A DNA stretch of 64,000 bases from Actinomyces sp. ICM47. Lineage in GTDB: Bacteria; Actinomycetota; Actinomycetes; Actinomycetales; Actinomycetaceae. Positions 33,783-43,129 of this stretch are shown piece by piece. A program made the position numbers and the translations under genes. How positions within the stretch are numbered: the first letter of the stretch is position 1; each line of letters starts with the position of its first letter. The stretch is from the NCBI RefSeq assembly GCF_000278725.1, contig NZ_ALCA01000125.1, positions 4,673-68,672 on the forward strand, written 5' to 3'. Under the pieces are notes generated by a model, which saw only the letters and a list, made by a program, of their open reading frames with translations, was not told the origin of the DNA and did not search any database.

Positions 33783-33793
33783 GCATAATATGC
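33783..33793. promoter_or_regulatory. Palindromic operator candidate upstream of the second binding protein
   Basis: The sequence gcataatatgc repeats the GCATA-N-TATGC palindrome found at 32760-32770. It lies 72 bases upstream of the second binding-protein gene, and two further TGCATA elements follow (tgcatatagg, tgcataatga). This indicates a separate, similarly regulated promoter within the cluster. Confidence 0.5.
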
Positions 33794-33865
33794 ATTGTTA
33801 TGCATATAGGTGCATAATGATAGCAACAGCGGGCACACGGCCCCCATCCCATCGGAAGGCACATC

Positions 33866-34813
33866 ATGACCATCACGAAGGCACACGCTCTCATCGCACT
33901 CGCGGCCGCAGCAGTACTGCCCCTGGCCGCCTGCGCGGACCCGACCTCGTCCTCCAATGGATCGAACGCCGGCGCGAGCGCGGCCGGCACGAGCGCGGCC
34001 ACGACCTCGTACGACGTCTCCCAAATCCCCACGAACGAAGAGATCGCCGCCCTGGTCCCCGCTGAGGTCAAGGCACGAGGCATCCTGCGCAATGGCGCCT
34101 CGGCCGACTACGCGCCGGCAGAGTTCCTGGCCGACGATCTGCAGACCGCGCAGGGCTACGACGTGGATATCAACAAGGCGCTCGCTAAGGTGATGGGTCT
34201 GAACGACGGCACCACAAACCACGCGGAGTTCCCCACGATTATTCCCGCGCTGGGCACCAAGTTCGACGTGGGTATTTCCTCCTTTACGATCACTTCCGAG
34301 CGTGAAGCACAGACCAACATGATTTCCTACGTCGAGGTCGGTTCCGCCTTCGGTGTCGCCGCGGGCAACCCCAAGAACTTCGACCCGACCAACCCGTGCG
34401 GAACCACCATCGGCGTCCAGACCGGAACCGCGCAGGAAGACTACGCAACCGAACTGTCGGCACAGTGCGTGGCCGACGGCTTGGACAAGATCACGATCAT
34501 GCCGCACGACCAGCAGACCGACATCACACCCAAGGTCACCGGAGGGCAGTACGATGCGACCTTCGCTGACTCCACGGTCATCGGCTACACCGTCACTCTC
34601 TCAGGCGGCCAGATGGAGCAGGTAGGCGAGGTCGTCGAGTCCGCTCCCCAGGGCATCGCCGTCAACAAGAACGACGCCCAGCTGACCGAGGCGGTCCAGA
34701 AGGCCATGCAGTACCTGATGGACAACGGCTATCTGAAGGACATCCTGGGCCATTACGGCGCGCAGGACGCCGCTCTGACGACGGCTGATCTCAACCCGGC
34801 TACCACCGAATGA
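33866..34813 (+). CDS. Amino-acid ABC transporter substrate-binding lipoprotein (copy 2)
   Basis: A 315-residue paralogue of the preceding gene; by eye about seven in ten residues match through the binding domain. The lipobox is LAAC near residue 23, followed by an Ala/Ser/Gly-rich linker. Shared segments include EFPTIIPALGTKFDVG, FTITSERE, NPCGTT, VQTGTAQE and ADSTVIGYT, while ligand-proximal stretches differ (SAFGVAAGN against SAWGVATGN). This suggests duplicated receptors feeding one permease, possibly with different ligands. The permease gene starts eight bases after its stop, so this copy is the one cotranscribed most tightly with the membrane components. Confidence 0.9.
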   Translation: MTITKAHALIALAAAAVLPLAACADPTSSSNGSNAGASAAGTSAATTSYDVSQIPTNEEIAALVPAEVKARGILRNGASADYAPAEFLADDLQTAQGYDVDINKALAKVMGLNDGTTNHAEFPTIIPALGTKFDVGISSFTITSEREAQTNMISYVEVGSAFGVAAGNPKNFDPTNPCGTTIGVQTGTAQEDYATELSAQCVADGLDKITIMPHDQQTDITPKVTGGQYDATFADSTVIGYTVTLSGGQMEQVGEVVESAPQGIAVNKNDAQLTEAVQKAMQYLMDNGYLKDILGHYGAQDAALTTADLNPATTE

Positions 34814-34820
34814 GGTTTGT

Positions 34821-35780
34821 ATGGACACCATGAAAGACGGCGTTGAACTCATCAACGCCAAACCCGTTCCCAAGCCGGGGAGGTGGGTCAGCGCGATCAT
34901 CGTCGCGATCCTCGCGGCGATGGCCATCCACGGCCTGGTCACCAACAAGAACTACCAGTGGAACGTCGTGTTCCAGTGGCTGTTCTCCCAGTCCCTCATG
35001 CAGGGCGTGGCCTTCACGATCATTCTGACGGTTCTCGCAATGGTGATCGGCACGGTGCTGGCGATCACGATGGCGATTATGCGTCAGTCGGTCAACCCGG
35101 TGTTGCGCTGGGTGGCGATGGCCTACATCTGGTTCTTCCGGGGTACGCCTATCTACACGCAGCTGATCTTCTGGTCCCTGCTGCCCACGCTCTACCCGTC
35201 GCTGTCGTTTGGCGTTCCGTTCCTCGGTTCGATGTTCGGCTGGGAGGTCAGCTTCGATACGGCCACCTACTTCACGCCGTTCTGGATGGCGTTCCTGGGT
35301 CTGGGTCTGAATGAGGGCGCGTACCTGGCAGAGATCATGCGTGCCGGTCTGCTGAGCGTCTCGAAGGGCCAGTGGGAGGCGGCGACAGCCCTGGGCATGC
35401 CGCGGGCGACGATCTTCCGCAGGATTATCCTGCCACAGGCGATGCGCGTGATCGTGCCGCCGATCGGCAACGAGACGATTTCGATGCTCAAGACCACGTC
35501 GCTCGTCTCAGCGATTCCCTTCACGCTGGAGCTGACGTTCATCGCACGTCAGCGTGGCCAGGCGACGTTTGCCCCGGTGCCTCTCCTGATCGCCGCGGCG
35601 ATCTGGTACCTGGTGATCACGAGTCTGCTCATGTGGATCCAATCGATCATCGAGAAGCACTTCGCGAAGGGCTTCGAGCGGCGCGATAACACGGGCGGGC
35701 AGAGCGCCTCGGGCGACACGGCCTCGGATGAGGACGAAGAGATGAATGGCAAGCTCAAGTTTATGGATGTGACACCATGA
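34821..35780 (+). CDS. Amino-acid ABC transporter permease (HisM/GlnP-type)
   Basis: A 319-residue membrane subunit of a polar amino-acid importer. Hydrophobic helices run from residue 15 onward ([38 protein letters not shown]). The conserved EAA loop that docks the ATPase is [33 protein letters not shown] near residue 190. A polar C-terminal tail (about 35 residues, [19 protein letters not shown]) is unusual. One permease gene is present, so the transporter is probably a homodimer. The ATPase gene overlaps its end by four bases. Confidence 0.92.
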   Translation: MDTMKDGVELINAKPVPKPGRWVSAIIVAILAAMAIHGLVTNKNYQWNVVFQWLFSQSLMQGVAFTIILTVLAMVIGTVLAITMAIMRQSVNPVLRWVAMAYIWFFRGTPIYTQLIFWSLLPTLYPSLSFGVPFLGSMFGWEVSFDTATYFTPFWMAFLGLGLNEGAYLAEIMRAGLLSVSKGQWEAATALGMPRATIFRRIILPQAMRVIVPPIGNETISMLKTTSLVSAIPFTLELTFIARQRGQATFAPVPLLIAAAIWYLVITSLLMWIQSIIEKHFAKGFERRDNTGGQSASGDTASDEDEEMNGKLKFMDVTP

Positions 35781-36574
35781 CGGGTACGGATCTGGAGACG
35801 GTAACCGGCGAGACGCCCATGGTGGCGGTGCGCGGAGTCCATAAGTTTTTCGGTGATCTGCACGTGCTGCGCGGCATCGATCTGGATATTGCTGCCGGTG
35901 AGGTGTGCGTCATCCTGGGTCCCTCGGGTTCGGGTAAGTCCACCCTGCTGCGCTGTCTGAACATGCTGGAGGACATCAGTGCGGGCCGTGTGTACGTCGA
36001 TGGCCACCTGCTGGGCTACCGTGTGGATTCCAAGGGTGTCCTGCACGAGCGCCGTGACAGGGTGATTGCGGCGCAGCGCTCCCACATTGGCATGGTGTTT
36101 CAGCGCTTCAATCTCTTCCCGCATATGACGGCTCTGGAGAACGTCATGGAGGCGCCGGTTCAGGTGCTCAAGCGTTCGAAGAAGGAGGCCCGCGCACAGG
36201 CTCTTGAGCTGCTCGAACGGGTGGGGCTGGCGGATCGCGCGGACCACTACCCCGCTGAGCTCTCGGGTGGCCAGCAGCAGCGCGTCGCGATTGCTCGCGC
36301 GCTGGCCATGGATCCGGAGATCATGCTGTTCGATGAGCCGACGTCCGCGCTCGACCCCGAGCTGGTCGGCGAGGTTCTTCAGGTCATGAAGGATCTGGCG
36401 GCGTCGGGCATGACGATGGCCGTGGTCACTCACGAGATCGGGTTTGCCCGAGAGGTCGCCGATCAGGTGGTCTTTATGGACGGCGGCGTGATCGTCGAGG
36501 CGGGTACTCCCGCCGACGTGATCGATAATCCGCAGGAGGATCGCACCAAGGAGTTCTTCTCCAAGGTTCTCTGA
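35777..36574 (+). CDS. Amino-acid ABC transporter ATP-binding protein (GlnQ/HisP-type)
   Basis: A 265-residue ATPase that powers the importer encoded upstream. Walker A is [16 protein letters not shown] near residue 50, the Q-loop [12 protein letters not shown], the signature [15 protein letters not shown], Walker [15 protein letters not shown] and the switch His [27 protein letters not shown] is characteristic of the polar amino-acid (PAO) subfamily. Its start overlaps the permease stop (ATGA). An intrinsic terminator follows 12 bases after its stop, closing the operon. Confidence 0.95.
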   Translation: MTGTDLETVTGETPMVAVRGVHKFFGDLHVLRGIDLDIAAGEVCVILGPSGSGKSTLLRCLNMLEDISAGRVYVDGHLLGYRVDSKGVLHERRDRVIAAQRSHIGMVFQRFNLFPHMTALENVMEAPVQVLKRSKKEARAQALELLERVGLADRADHYPAELSGGQQQRVAIARALAMDPEIMLFDEPTSALDPELVGEVLQVMKDLAASGMTMAVVTHEIGFAREVADQVVFMDGGVIVEAGTPADVIDNPQEDRTKEFFSKVL

Positions 36575-36585
36575 GTCAATCGACG

Positions 36586-36619
36586 AGGCCGGGGCTGGTT
36601 GATTCCAGTCCCGGCCTTT
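36586..36619 (+). terminator. Intrinsic terminator of the amino-acid importer operon
   Basis: Arms aggccggggctgg and ccagtcccggcct (one G-T wobble) with a six-base loop, followed by TT. It lies just after the ATP-binding protein stop. Confidence 0.85.
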
Positions 36620-36705
36620 GTCGTGGGTGCCTTCGGGCACGGCGGGTGCGCCTGGACTGAGGGGGTCGCGCGCGGTTAGTGGGTACGCGACGGCTCGCGA
36701 TGAGG

Positions 36706-38319
36706 TCAGGTGAGCGTCACCAGGTCGAGGTAGCTGTCGTCCCAGAGGTCCTCGTCGGCGTCGGGAAGGAGCAGGACGCGCTGCGGGTTGAGGGCGGTGA
36801 CGGCACCGGGATCGTGAGTGACGAGGATGACGGCTCCTTCGTAGTCGCGCAGGGCGGCGAGGATTTCTTCACGTGAGGCGGGATCGAGGTTGTTGGTGGG
36901 TTCGTCGAGGAGCAGGACGTTGGCACCGGAGACGACGAGGGTGGCCAGGGCGAGTCGGGTCTTTTCTCCGCCTGATAGGACGGACACGGGCTTGTCGACG
37001 TCGTCGCCTTGGAAGAGGAACTGGCCGAGGATGTTGCGCACGTGTGTGTCGTCGAGGGTGGGTGCGGCCTCGGCCATGTTCTCGCGGATCGTCCGAGTGT
37101 CGTCGAGGGTTTCGTGTTCCTGGGCGTAGTAGCCGAGTTTGAGGCCGTGTCCGGGCACGACGCGCCCCGAGTCGGGTTTCTCGATGCCGGACAGGAGGCG
37201 CAGCAGCGTCGTCTTACCGGCACCGTTCAGGCCAAGCACGACGACCTTGGAGCCGCGGTCGATGGCCAGGTCCACGCCGGTGAAGACTTCGAGGGAGCCG
37301 TAGGACTTGGAGAGGCCTTCGGCGGTGAGAGGGACGCGCCCGGAGGGGGCGGGGTCGGGGAAGCGCAGGCGCGCGACCTTTTCTTGGACGACCTCCCCTC
37401 CCGCCTGGGCGAAGAGTTCTTCGGCGCGGCGCAGCATTTGCTGGGCGGCGACGGCTTTGGTGGCCTTGGCACGCATCTTTTCGCCCTGGGCCTTGAGGTG
37501 TTCGGCTTTCTTCAGGGCGTTGGCGCGTTCCTTGCGGCGGCGGCGCTCGTCTTCCTCGCGCTGCTTGAGGTAGGCGTCCCACCCCAGGTGATAGATGTCG
37601 ACGTGAGCGCGGTTGGCATCCAGGTAAAAGACCTGGTTGACGGTGTCGCCCAGGAGCTTAACGTCGTGGGAGATGATCATGACGCCGCCGGGGAAGGTCT
37701 TGATCCAGTCGCGCAGCCACATGATCGAGTCGTGGTCGAGGTGGTTGGTCGGCTCGTCGAGGAGGAGCACATCCGCGTTGGAGAAGAGCACGCGGGCGAG
37801 TTCGACGCGGCGGCGCTGACCGCCCGAGAGCGTGTCGAGCCTCTGATCGAGGACGCGGTCTTCAAGGCCGAGGGAGTGCGCGATTTGCGCGGCCTCGGCG
37901 TTGGCGGCCCATCCACCGGAGTTGGTGAACTGCTGGTCGAGCTTGACGTAGCGTTCCATGGCCCGCTGCTGGCGAGCGCCCTCGGTCGTGGACATCTCGT
38001 GCTCGGCCTTGCGAATGCGCGCGATGATCGAGTCGATGCCGCGCACGGAGATGATGCGGTCGCGAGCCTTCATCTCCGGGTCACCAACGTGGGTGTCCTG
38101 CGCGAGGTAGCCGACGGTGCCGTTGGAGCTGATGGTGCCGGTGTACTCGGCCGCTCCCCCACGGTCGGCTTCTCCGGCGAGGAGACGCATCGTCGTGGTC
38201 TTGCCGGCACCGTTGCGTCCGACGAGGCCGATGCACATGCCTTTATCGATCCGGAAGGATACGTGGTTGACGAGTTCGCGGGCACCGATTCGCAGAGAGA
38301 AGTCCTGGACGTTAATCAC
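36706..38319 (-). CDS. ABC-F family ATPase
   Basis: A 537-residue soluble protein with two ABC domains and no membrane segment, typical of ABC-F translation factors that act on the ribosome. The first P-loop is GRNGAGKTTTMRLLAG near residue 34, with signature LSGGQRRRVELA and Walker B VLLLDEPTNHLD. The charged interdomain linker (residues about 240-310, QREEDERRRRKERANALKK) fits the P-site tRNA-interaction motif. The second domain has GLNGAGKTTLLRLLSG, LSGGEKTRLALA and LLLDEPTNNLD. Residues resemble the Uup/EttA-like housekeeping group, but a resistance role cannot be excluded. GTG start at 38319. Confidence 0.92.
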   Translation of the reverse strand: MINVQDFSLRIGARELVNHVSFRIDKGMCIGLVGRNGAGKTTTMRLLAGEADRGGAAEYTGTISSNGTVGYLAQDTHVGDPEMKARDRIISVRGIDSIIARIRKAEHEMSTTEGARQQRAMERYVKLDQQFTNSGGWAANAEAAQIAHSLGLEDRVLDQRLDTLSGGQRRRVELARVLFSNADVLLLDEPTNHLDHDSIMWLRDWIKTFPGGVMIISHDVKLLGDTVNQVFYLDANRAHVDIYHLGWDAYLKQREEDERRRRKERANALKKAEHLKAQGEKMRAKATKAVAAQQMLRRAEELFAQAGGEVVQEKVARLRFPDPAPSGRVPLTAEGLSKSYGSLEVFTGVDLAIDRGSKVVVLGLNGAGKTTLLRLLSGIEKPDSGRVVPGHGLKLGYYAQEHETLDDTRTIRENMAEAAPTLDDTHVRNILGQFLFQGDDVDKPVSVLSGGEKTRLALATLVVSGANVLLLDEPTNNLDPASREEILAALRDYEGAVILVTHDPGAVTALNPQRVLLLPDADEDLWDDSYLDLVTLT

Positions 38320-38399
38320 GCTCCAAGAGTAGAGGGAGGGGCGGTTGTGGGCGAATCAACCCGGCCGATGACCCGTCCTGTTGGCCCACCTTGCAGCAA

Positions 38400-38428
38400 T
38401 TGCGGGCACAATGGGTGGTGTATATAAC
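38400..38428 (+). promoter_or_regulatory. Promoter of the queuosine-salvage pair
   Basis: A TTGCGG element (38400-38405) and a TATAAC element (38423-38428) are 17 bases apart, as expected for a housekeeping sigma factor. They precede the transporter start by about 33 bases. No preQ1-type riboswitch fold could be recognised in the short leader. Confidence 0.55.
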
Positions 38429-38460
38429 CATTCCATCTCGGCATTGTGAGGATTCTACCC

Positions 38461-39150
38461 ATGTCAGATAGCCCGGTCCCGTCTGGATCGGCGCGCCCCG
38501 CGCGCGCCCTCGACATCATTTCGGTCGCGTTCGTCGCGTTGCTCCTTATTTCTAATATCGCCGCGACGAAGGCGTTTATGGTGGGTTCTTCCACCCATTA
38601 TTTGATTTTCGATGGGGGCGCAATTCTCTTCCCTCTGACCTACATCATCGGTGATGTGCTCTCGGAGGTGTATGGTTTTGCCCGCGCGCGGCGGATCATC
38701 GTCATGGGCTTCGTGGCCTCGTTCCTGGCTTCGCTCACTTTCTTCATCGTCCAGTATTTGCCTCCGGCACCCGACTACGAGAACCAGGAGGCTTTCGCGG
38801 CAGTCCTGGGCGTCGTATGGCGTGCGGTTGTCGCGTCGCTCGCGGGTTACTTGGCCGGGCAGCTCCTCAACTCCTACGTGCTCGTGTGGATCCGTCGTCG
38901 CTGGGGTACCAAGCACTTGTGGGCGCGCCTGATCGGCTCGACGATCGTCGGTGAGGCTGCGGATACGATCCTGTTCTGCACGATTCTGTTCTACGGGCAA
39001 ATGACGTTCGGTAACTTCGTTAACTACACGGTCACCGGCTACTTCTACAAGGTCCTCCTCGAAGTCGTCCTCCTGCCCGTGACCTATCCCGTGATCGCTG
39101 CCATCCGCCGCGTTGAAGGCTTGAAGAAAGACGAGGTGTTTGATCGATGA
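38461..39150 (+). CDS. Queuosine-precursor transporter (QPTR/YhhQ family)
   Basis: A 229-residue integral membrane protein of the YhhQ (DUF165) family, which imports queuosine precursors. I use the ATG at 38461 (MSDSPVPSG), with GTGAGGAT upstream; the GTG at 38446 is part of that ribosome-binding region. Six hydrophobic segments are visible, including IISVAFVALLLISNIAATKAF, FVASFLASLTFFIVQYLP and VVASLAGYLAGQLLNSYVLV. Family residues include GAILFPLTYIIGDVLSEVYG and the C-terminal YFYKVLLEVVLLPVTYPV. Its stop overlaps the tgt start (ATGA), so transport and incorporation are translationally coupled. Confidence 0.92.
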   Translation: MSDSPVPSGSARPARALDIISVAFVALLLISNIAATKAFMVGSSTHYLIFDGGAILFPLTYIIGDVLSEVYGFARARRIIVMGFVASFLASLTFFIVQYLPPAPDYENQEAFAAVLGVVWRAVVASLAGYLAGQLLNSYVLVWIRRRWGTKHLWARLIGSTIVGEAADTILFCTILFYGQMTFGNFVNYTVTGYFYKVLLEVVLLPVTYPVIAAIRRVEGLKKDEVFDR

Positions 39151-40472
39151 ACGCGAACTGGCTGAGTGCTCCTTCCCCCGAGGAGTGTGCGCCCTTCGAC
39201 GCCACGGCCTCGTCGGGAACCCACTGCCCCGACCGCGGGTTCGAGGTCGGCACTCGCCTGGGTGCCGAACGCGGCCTCGGGCGCACCGGCGTCATCCACA
39301 CCGCGCATGGCGTGATCCGTACCCCGGCGTTCATTCCCGTGGGCACGAAGGCGAACGTGAAGGCACTGACTCCGGAGATGGTGCGTAGCCTCGGCGCACA
39401 GGCCGTCCTGGCCAACGCCTATCATCTCTACCTCCAGCCGGGTTCCGACATTGTGGACGACGCCGGCGGCTTTGCGTCTTTCATGAACTGGGCGGGTCCG
39501 ACGTACACGGATTCGGGGGGCTTCCAGGTGCTGTCTCTGGGTGCGGGTTTCAAGAAGGTTCTCTCCCAGGAGTTTTCCGGGAAGGCCGACCCCAACGACC
39601 CAGCTGTCCAGATGCAGGCGATCAAAGCGTCAAATGCTGTTGTTGATGACGATGGCGTCGTGTTCTCCAGCCACATCGATGGCACGAAGCATCGCTTCAA
39701 CCCCGAAGTGTCGATGGGTATTCAGCATCAGCTAGGTGCCGATATCATGTTCGCTTTCGACGAGCTGACGTCCCTGCTGCACCCGCGTGGCTACCAGGTC
39801 GAGTCGCTCGAGCGCACGCACGCGTGGGCCGCGCGGTGTCTGGCCGAGCACAAGCGCCTCACGCAGGAGCGTTCCCACAAGCCCTACCAGCAGCTGTGGG
39901 GCGTTATCCAGGGCGCCCAGTGGGAGGACCTACGTCGCCAGGCAGCGCGCACGATGGCCGACATGGAGGTGGACGGCCAGCGCTTCGACGGCTTCGGCGT
40001 GGGCGGAGCGCTCGAGAAGGAGAACCTGGGCACGATCGTGTCGTGGGTGTGCGAGGAACTGGGTGAGGACCGTCCCCGCCACCTGCTGGGTATCTCCGAG
40101 CCCGAGGATCTCTTCGCAGGTGTAGCAGCCGGTGCCGACACCTTTGACTGTGTTAACCCCTCGCGAGTGGCACGAAACGCGGCGATCTACACGCCCGATG
40201 GGCGCTTCAATATCACGAATGCGCGTTTCAAGCGTGATTTCACACCCCTCGTCGAGGGCTGCGAGTGCTACACCTGCACGCATTACACGCGCGCCTACGT
40301 CCATCACTTGTTCAAGGCGAAGGAGATTCTGTCCTCTACGCTGGCGACCATCCACAACGAGTGGTTTACGCTGCGACTGGTGGACGCTATCCGCGCCTCC
40401 ATCGAGGACGGCTGCTTCGAGGCGTTCCGTTCCGATATGCTGGGCCGTTATCAGGCCGGGCGGCGTCCCTGA
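39147..40472 (+). CDS. tgt: tRNA-guanine transglycosylase Tgt
   Basis: A 441-residue TIM-barrel enzyme that exchanges G34 in GUN-anticodon tRNAs for a 7-deazaguanine base. A non-conserved extension of about 35 residues precedes the core. The catalytic acid is in TDSGGFQV (Asp122) and the nucleophile is the last Asp of DTFDC (about 334). Zinc ligands are CECYTC plus a His in ATIHN. Pocket residues differ from preQ1-specific enzymes: FDECT reads FDELT, and the GGLAVGE loop reads GGALEKE. The gene overlaps the transporter gene, and no preQ1 biosynthesis genes are present, which points to salvage of queuine or a related base. Confidence 0.95.
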   Translation: MNANWLSAPSPEECAPFDATASSGTHCPDRGFEVGTRLGAERGLGRTGVIHTAHGVIRTPAFIPVGTKANVKALTPEMVRSLGAQAVLANAYHLYLQPGSDIVDDAGGFASFMNWAGPTYTDSGGFQVLSLGAGFKKVLSQEFSGKADPNDPAVQMQAIKASNAVVDDDGVVFSSHIDGTKHRFNPEVSMGIQHQLGADIMFAFDELTSLLHPRGYQVESLERTHAWAARCLAEHKRLTQERSHKPYQQLWGVIQGAQWEDLRRQAARTMADMEVDGQRFDGFGVGGALEKENLGTIVSWVCEELGEDRPRHLLGISEPEDLFAGVAAGADTFDCVNPSRVARNAAIYTPDGRFNITNARFKRDFTPLVEGCECYTCTHYTRAYVHHLFKAKEILSSTLATIHNEWFTLRLVDAIRASIEDGCFEAFRSDMLGRYQAGRRP

Positions 40473-40487
40473 CAAGAAGGAGTACCA

Positions 40488-41384
40488 ATGAGTTTCAACG
40501 ACAATATCCACCTGGATCCTTCGCGTGTGAGTACCTCCGGCGCTGGCCGGAAGATCGCTGGTGCCGGTGGCGGCTCAATCCTTGGAGTCCTGCTGATCCT
40601 GGGGTTCTCCTACCTCACGGGCATCGACCTGACCAGCCTCATCTCCTCCCAGGCCCCCTCGTCGTCCTCGTCCTCCTCGTCGGTCGACGTGTCGACGTGC
40701 CAAACGGGCGCGGACGCAAACGAGCGCGTGGAGTGCCGCATGGTGGCCACCGCGCAGTCCCTGGACGAGGTGTGGAAGACTCAGCTGGCCGATCAGCATA
40801 CGGGAGTTTCCTACGAACTCCCCGATTTCCAGATCTTCACGAACAGTGTGTCAACCGCGTGCGGCTCGGCGACGAGCGCGGTCGGCCCCTTCTACTGCCC
40901 GGGTGACTCGACGGTGTACCTGGATCTCGGTTTCTTTGATGAGATGGTGACTCAGTACGGTGCCTCGGACTCGGTGCTCGCACAGGAGTACGTGGTCGCC
41001 CACGAGTGGGGCCACCACATTCAGAACCTGCAAGGTGTCTTCCGCACGTACAACACGCGCGAGACCGGCTCGCAGGGGGCGGGTGTTCGCTCCGAATTGC
41101 AGGCTGACTGCTATGCGGGCGTGTGGATGCACTGGGCGTCCAGCACCCCCGATCCTTCGACGGGCACCCCCTACCTCCAGACCCCGACATCCGACCAGAT
41201 CATGGGTGCCCTCCAGACGGCCGAGGCCATTGGCGACGACCGCCTGCAGACGAAGTACCAGGGGACGACGAACTCCGAGTCCTGGACGCACGGCAGCGCG
41301 CAGCAGCGCGCGACGTGGCTGCAGACCGGCCTGGACTCCGGCAGCATTGCGACGTGCAACACGTGGGATGTTCCCCGCGTATGA
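40488..41384 (+). CDS. Membrane-anchored neutral zinc metallopeptidase (YpfJ family)
   Basis: A 298-residue protein with an N-terminal Gly-rich region, a transmembrane segment near residues 25-45 (GGSILGVLLILGFSYLTGI), a Ser/Ser-rich linker and an extracytoplasmic peptidase domain. The zinc-binding HExxH-type motif is VVAHEWGHHIQNL near residue 170, and the downstream helix SELQADCYAGVWMHWAS carries the likely third ligand. Cysteines CQTG, CGSA, CPGD and CNTWD may form disulfides. The substrate is unknown. It lies 15 bases after tgt on the same strand, a chance neighbour as far as function goes. Confidence 0.9.
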   Translation: MSFNDNIHLDPSRVSTSGAGRKIAGAGGGSILGVLLILGFSYLTGIDLTSLISSQAPSSSSSSSSVDVSTCQTGADANERVECRMVATAQSLDEVWKTQLADQHTGVSYELPDFQIFTNSVSTACGSATSAVGPFYCPGDSTVYLDLGFFDEMVTQYGASDSVLAQEYVVAHEWGHHIQNLQGVFRTYNTRETGSQGAGVRSELQADCYAGVWMHWASSTPDPSTGTPYLQTPTSDQIMGALQTAEAIGDDRLQTKYQGTTNSESWTHGSAQQRATWLQTGLDSGSIATCNTWDVPRV

Positions 41385-41436
41385 CCCTCGTTGTGTGCGC
41401 CGGTAGACTTGTTAAGACCGATCACAGGAGGATGTC

Positions 41437-43122
41437 ATGACACGGAGTATCGTCAGCCAGGCACACGACTTTTACGACGCAGTGCCCTACGAGGTGCCCG
41501 TGCCGGATACGTCCCTCTACGAGCTGCTCGACACCGCGGCCCGCCTGTACCCGGATCGCGTGGCGCTCGATTACTTTGGTGCCACGACGACCTACGCGCA
41601 GGTTCGTGACCAGGTGCTGCGCGCTGCGCGCGTCTTGCACGAGGCCGGGGTACGTGCTGGGGACACGGTGGCGATTTCGCTGCCGAACTGCCCGCAGGCG
41701 TTCGTCGCCTTCTACGCGTGCATGCGCATCGGAGCGGTAGCCGCCCAGCACAACCCGCTGGCACCGGCCGCCGAGATCGCGGGCCAGCTGGAGCGCCACG
41801 GTGGCCGGGTCGCCATCGTCTGGGAAAAGTGCGTGGAGTCCTTTCCCCTGGATCGTTTCAACACGGTGTTCACGGTCGACATTTCGCACGGTATGCCTGC
41901 CTCGCAGCGTTTCCTCCTGAGCCTGCCGGTGCCTCGCGCCCGCCAGATGCGCGCGCAACTGCGCGGTCCCATGCCCAAGGGTGCCATCTCCTGGGACCGC
42001 GCCACGGCCTCGTCAAACCCCATCAACGCCGACCACCCGCTGCCCTCACCCGGTGACCGTGCCGTCATCTTGCACACGTCGGGGACGAACGGCGTACCCA
42101 AGTCCGCGCCCCTCACCCACCGCAATATCGGTGTCAATGTCAACCAGTGCATGTTCTGGGTGTGGAAGCTGCACGAAGGGGCCGAGACCTTCTTCTCGTT
42201 ACTCCCCTACTTCCATGCCTTCGGCCTGACCTTCTTCCTGTGTGCGTCCGTGCGTAAGGCAGCCACCCAGGTGTTGCTGCCAAAGTTTGACGCACAGATG
42301 GCCCTCGACGCGCACAAGCGCCGACCCGTCACCTTCTTCGTGGGCGTGCCGCCCATGTTCGAACGCATCCTGGCGCGCGCCAAGGAGACCGGCACCGATC
42401 TCTCATCCATTCGATACTCGGTAGCCGGTGCCATGCCACTGTCGACCGCGCTCGCGGATGACTGGGAGGCCACCACGGGCGGCCTCATCGTCGAAGGATA
42501 CGGACTGTCCGAAACCGCTCCCGTACTCACCGGCGCTCCTCTGTCCGCCAAACGCCGTCACGGCGTGCTTGGCGTCCCCTTCCCCTCCACGCAGCTGCGC
42601 CTGGTCTCTTTGGAGGACGATACTCTCGACGTCGAGGACGGGCAGCCCGGCGAAATCATCGTGCGAGGCCCTCAGGTCTTTGACGGCTACCTCAACGCAC
42701 CCGAGGAAACCGCGCGCGTCTTCACGTCGGAAGGCTGGTTCAAGACCGGCGACATCGGCGTCAACGCCGACGGCTTCATCTCCATGGCCGACCGCAAGAA
42801 GGAACTGATCCTGTCGGGCGGCTTCAACGTCTATCCCTCCCAGGTCGAAGCGGCAATCCGCTCACTACCGGGCGTCGCGGATGTCGCCGTCGTCGGTGTG
42901 CCCGTCGCGGACGCCACCGAAGAGGTCACCGCCGCTATCATCATGGAGGAAGGTGCCCAGCGCCTCACGCTGGAGCAGGTGCGACAGTGGGCCGAAAAGT
43001 CCATTGCTCACTACGCACTCCCCCGCCAGATCGTGTTCATCGCGGAGCTGCCGCGCAACCCGATGGGCAAGATCCTGCGCCGTAAAGTCGCTCAGGTCGT
43101 GCGCGAGAAGCTGGGGCGCTGA
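41437..43122 (+). CDS. Long-chain fatty acid-CoA ligase (AMP-forming)
   Basis: A 561-residue acyl-adenylate-forming enzyme that activates fatty acids with ATP and CoA. The start ATG at 41437 follows AGGAGGATGTC. The phosphate-binding loop is LHTSGTNGVPKSAPLTH (with Asn-Gly where TGTTG-type loops often have Thr-Gly), motif A5 is EGYGLSETAP, A7 is WFKTGDIG, A8 is DRKKELILSGGFNVYP, and the C-terminal catalytic Lys is in PMGKILRR. It is related to FadD proteins. It ends only seven bases before the stop of the convergent island gene. Confidence 0.93.
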   Translation: MTRSIVSQAHDFYDAVPYEVPVPDTSLYELLDTAARLYPDRVALDYFGATTTYAQVRDQVLRAARVLHEAGVRAGDTVAISLPNCPQAFVAFYACMRIGAVAAQHNPLAPAAEIAGQLERHGGRVAIVWEKCVESFPLDRFNTVFTVDISHGMPASQRFLLSLPVPRARQMRAQLRGPMPKGAISWDRATASSNPINADHPLPSPGDRAVILHTSGTNGVPKSAPLTHRNIGVNVNQCMFWVWKLHEGAETFFSLLPYFHAFGLTFFLCASVRKAATQVLLPKFDAQMALDAHKRRPVTFFVGVPPMFERILARAKETGTDLSSIRYSVAGAMPLSTALADDWEATTGGLIVEGYGLSETAPVLTGAPLSAKRRHGVLGVPFPSTQLRLVSLEDDTLDVEDGQPGEIIVRGPQVFDGYLNAPEETARVFTSEGWFKTGDIGVNADGFISMADRKKELILSGGFNVYPSQVEAAIRSLPGVADVAVVGVPVADATEEVTAAIIMEEGAQRLTLEQVRQWAEKSIAHYALPRQIVFIAELPRNPMGKILRRKVAQVVREKLGR

Positions 43123-43129
43123 GCGAGCG

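Noticed and set aside
38320-38460. A preQ1 riboswitch in front of the queuosine-transporter gene
   Set aside because: I looked for the short pseudoknot aptamer and its A-rich tail but could not fold one; only a plain promoter is visible.
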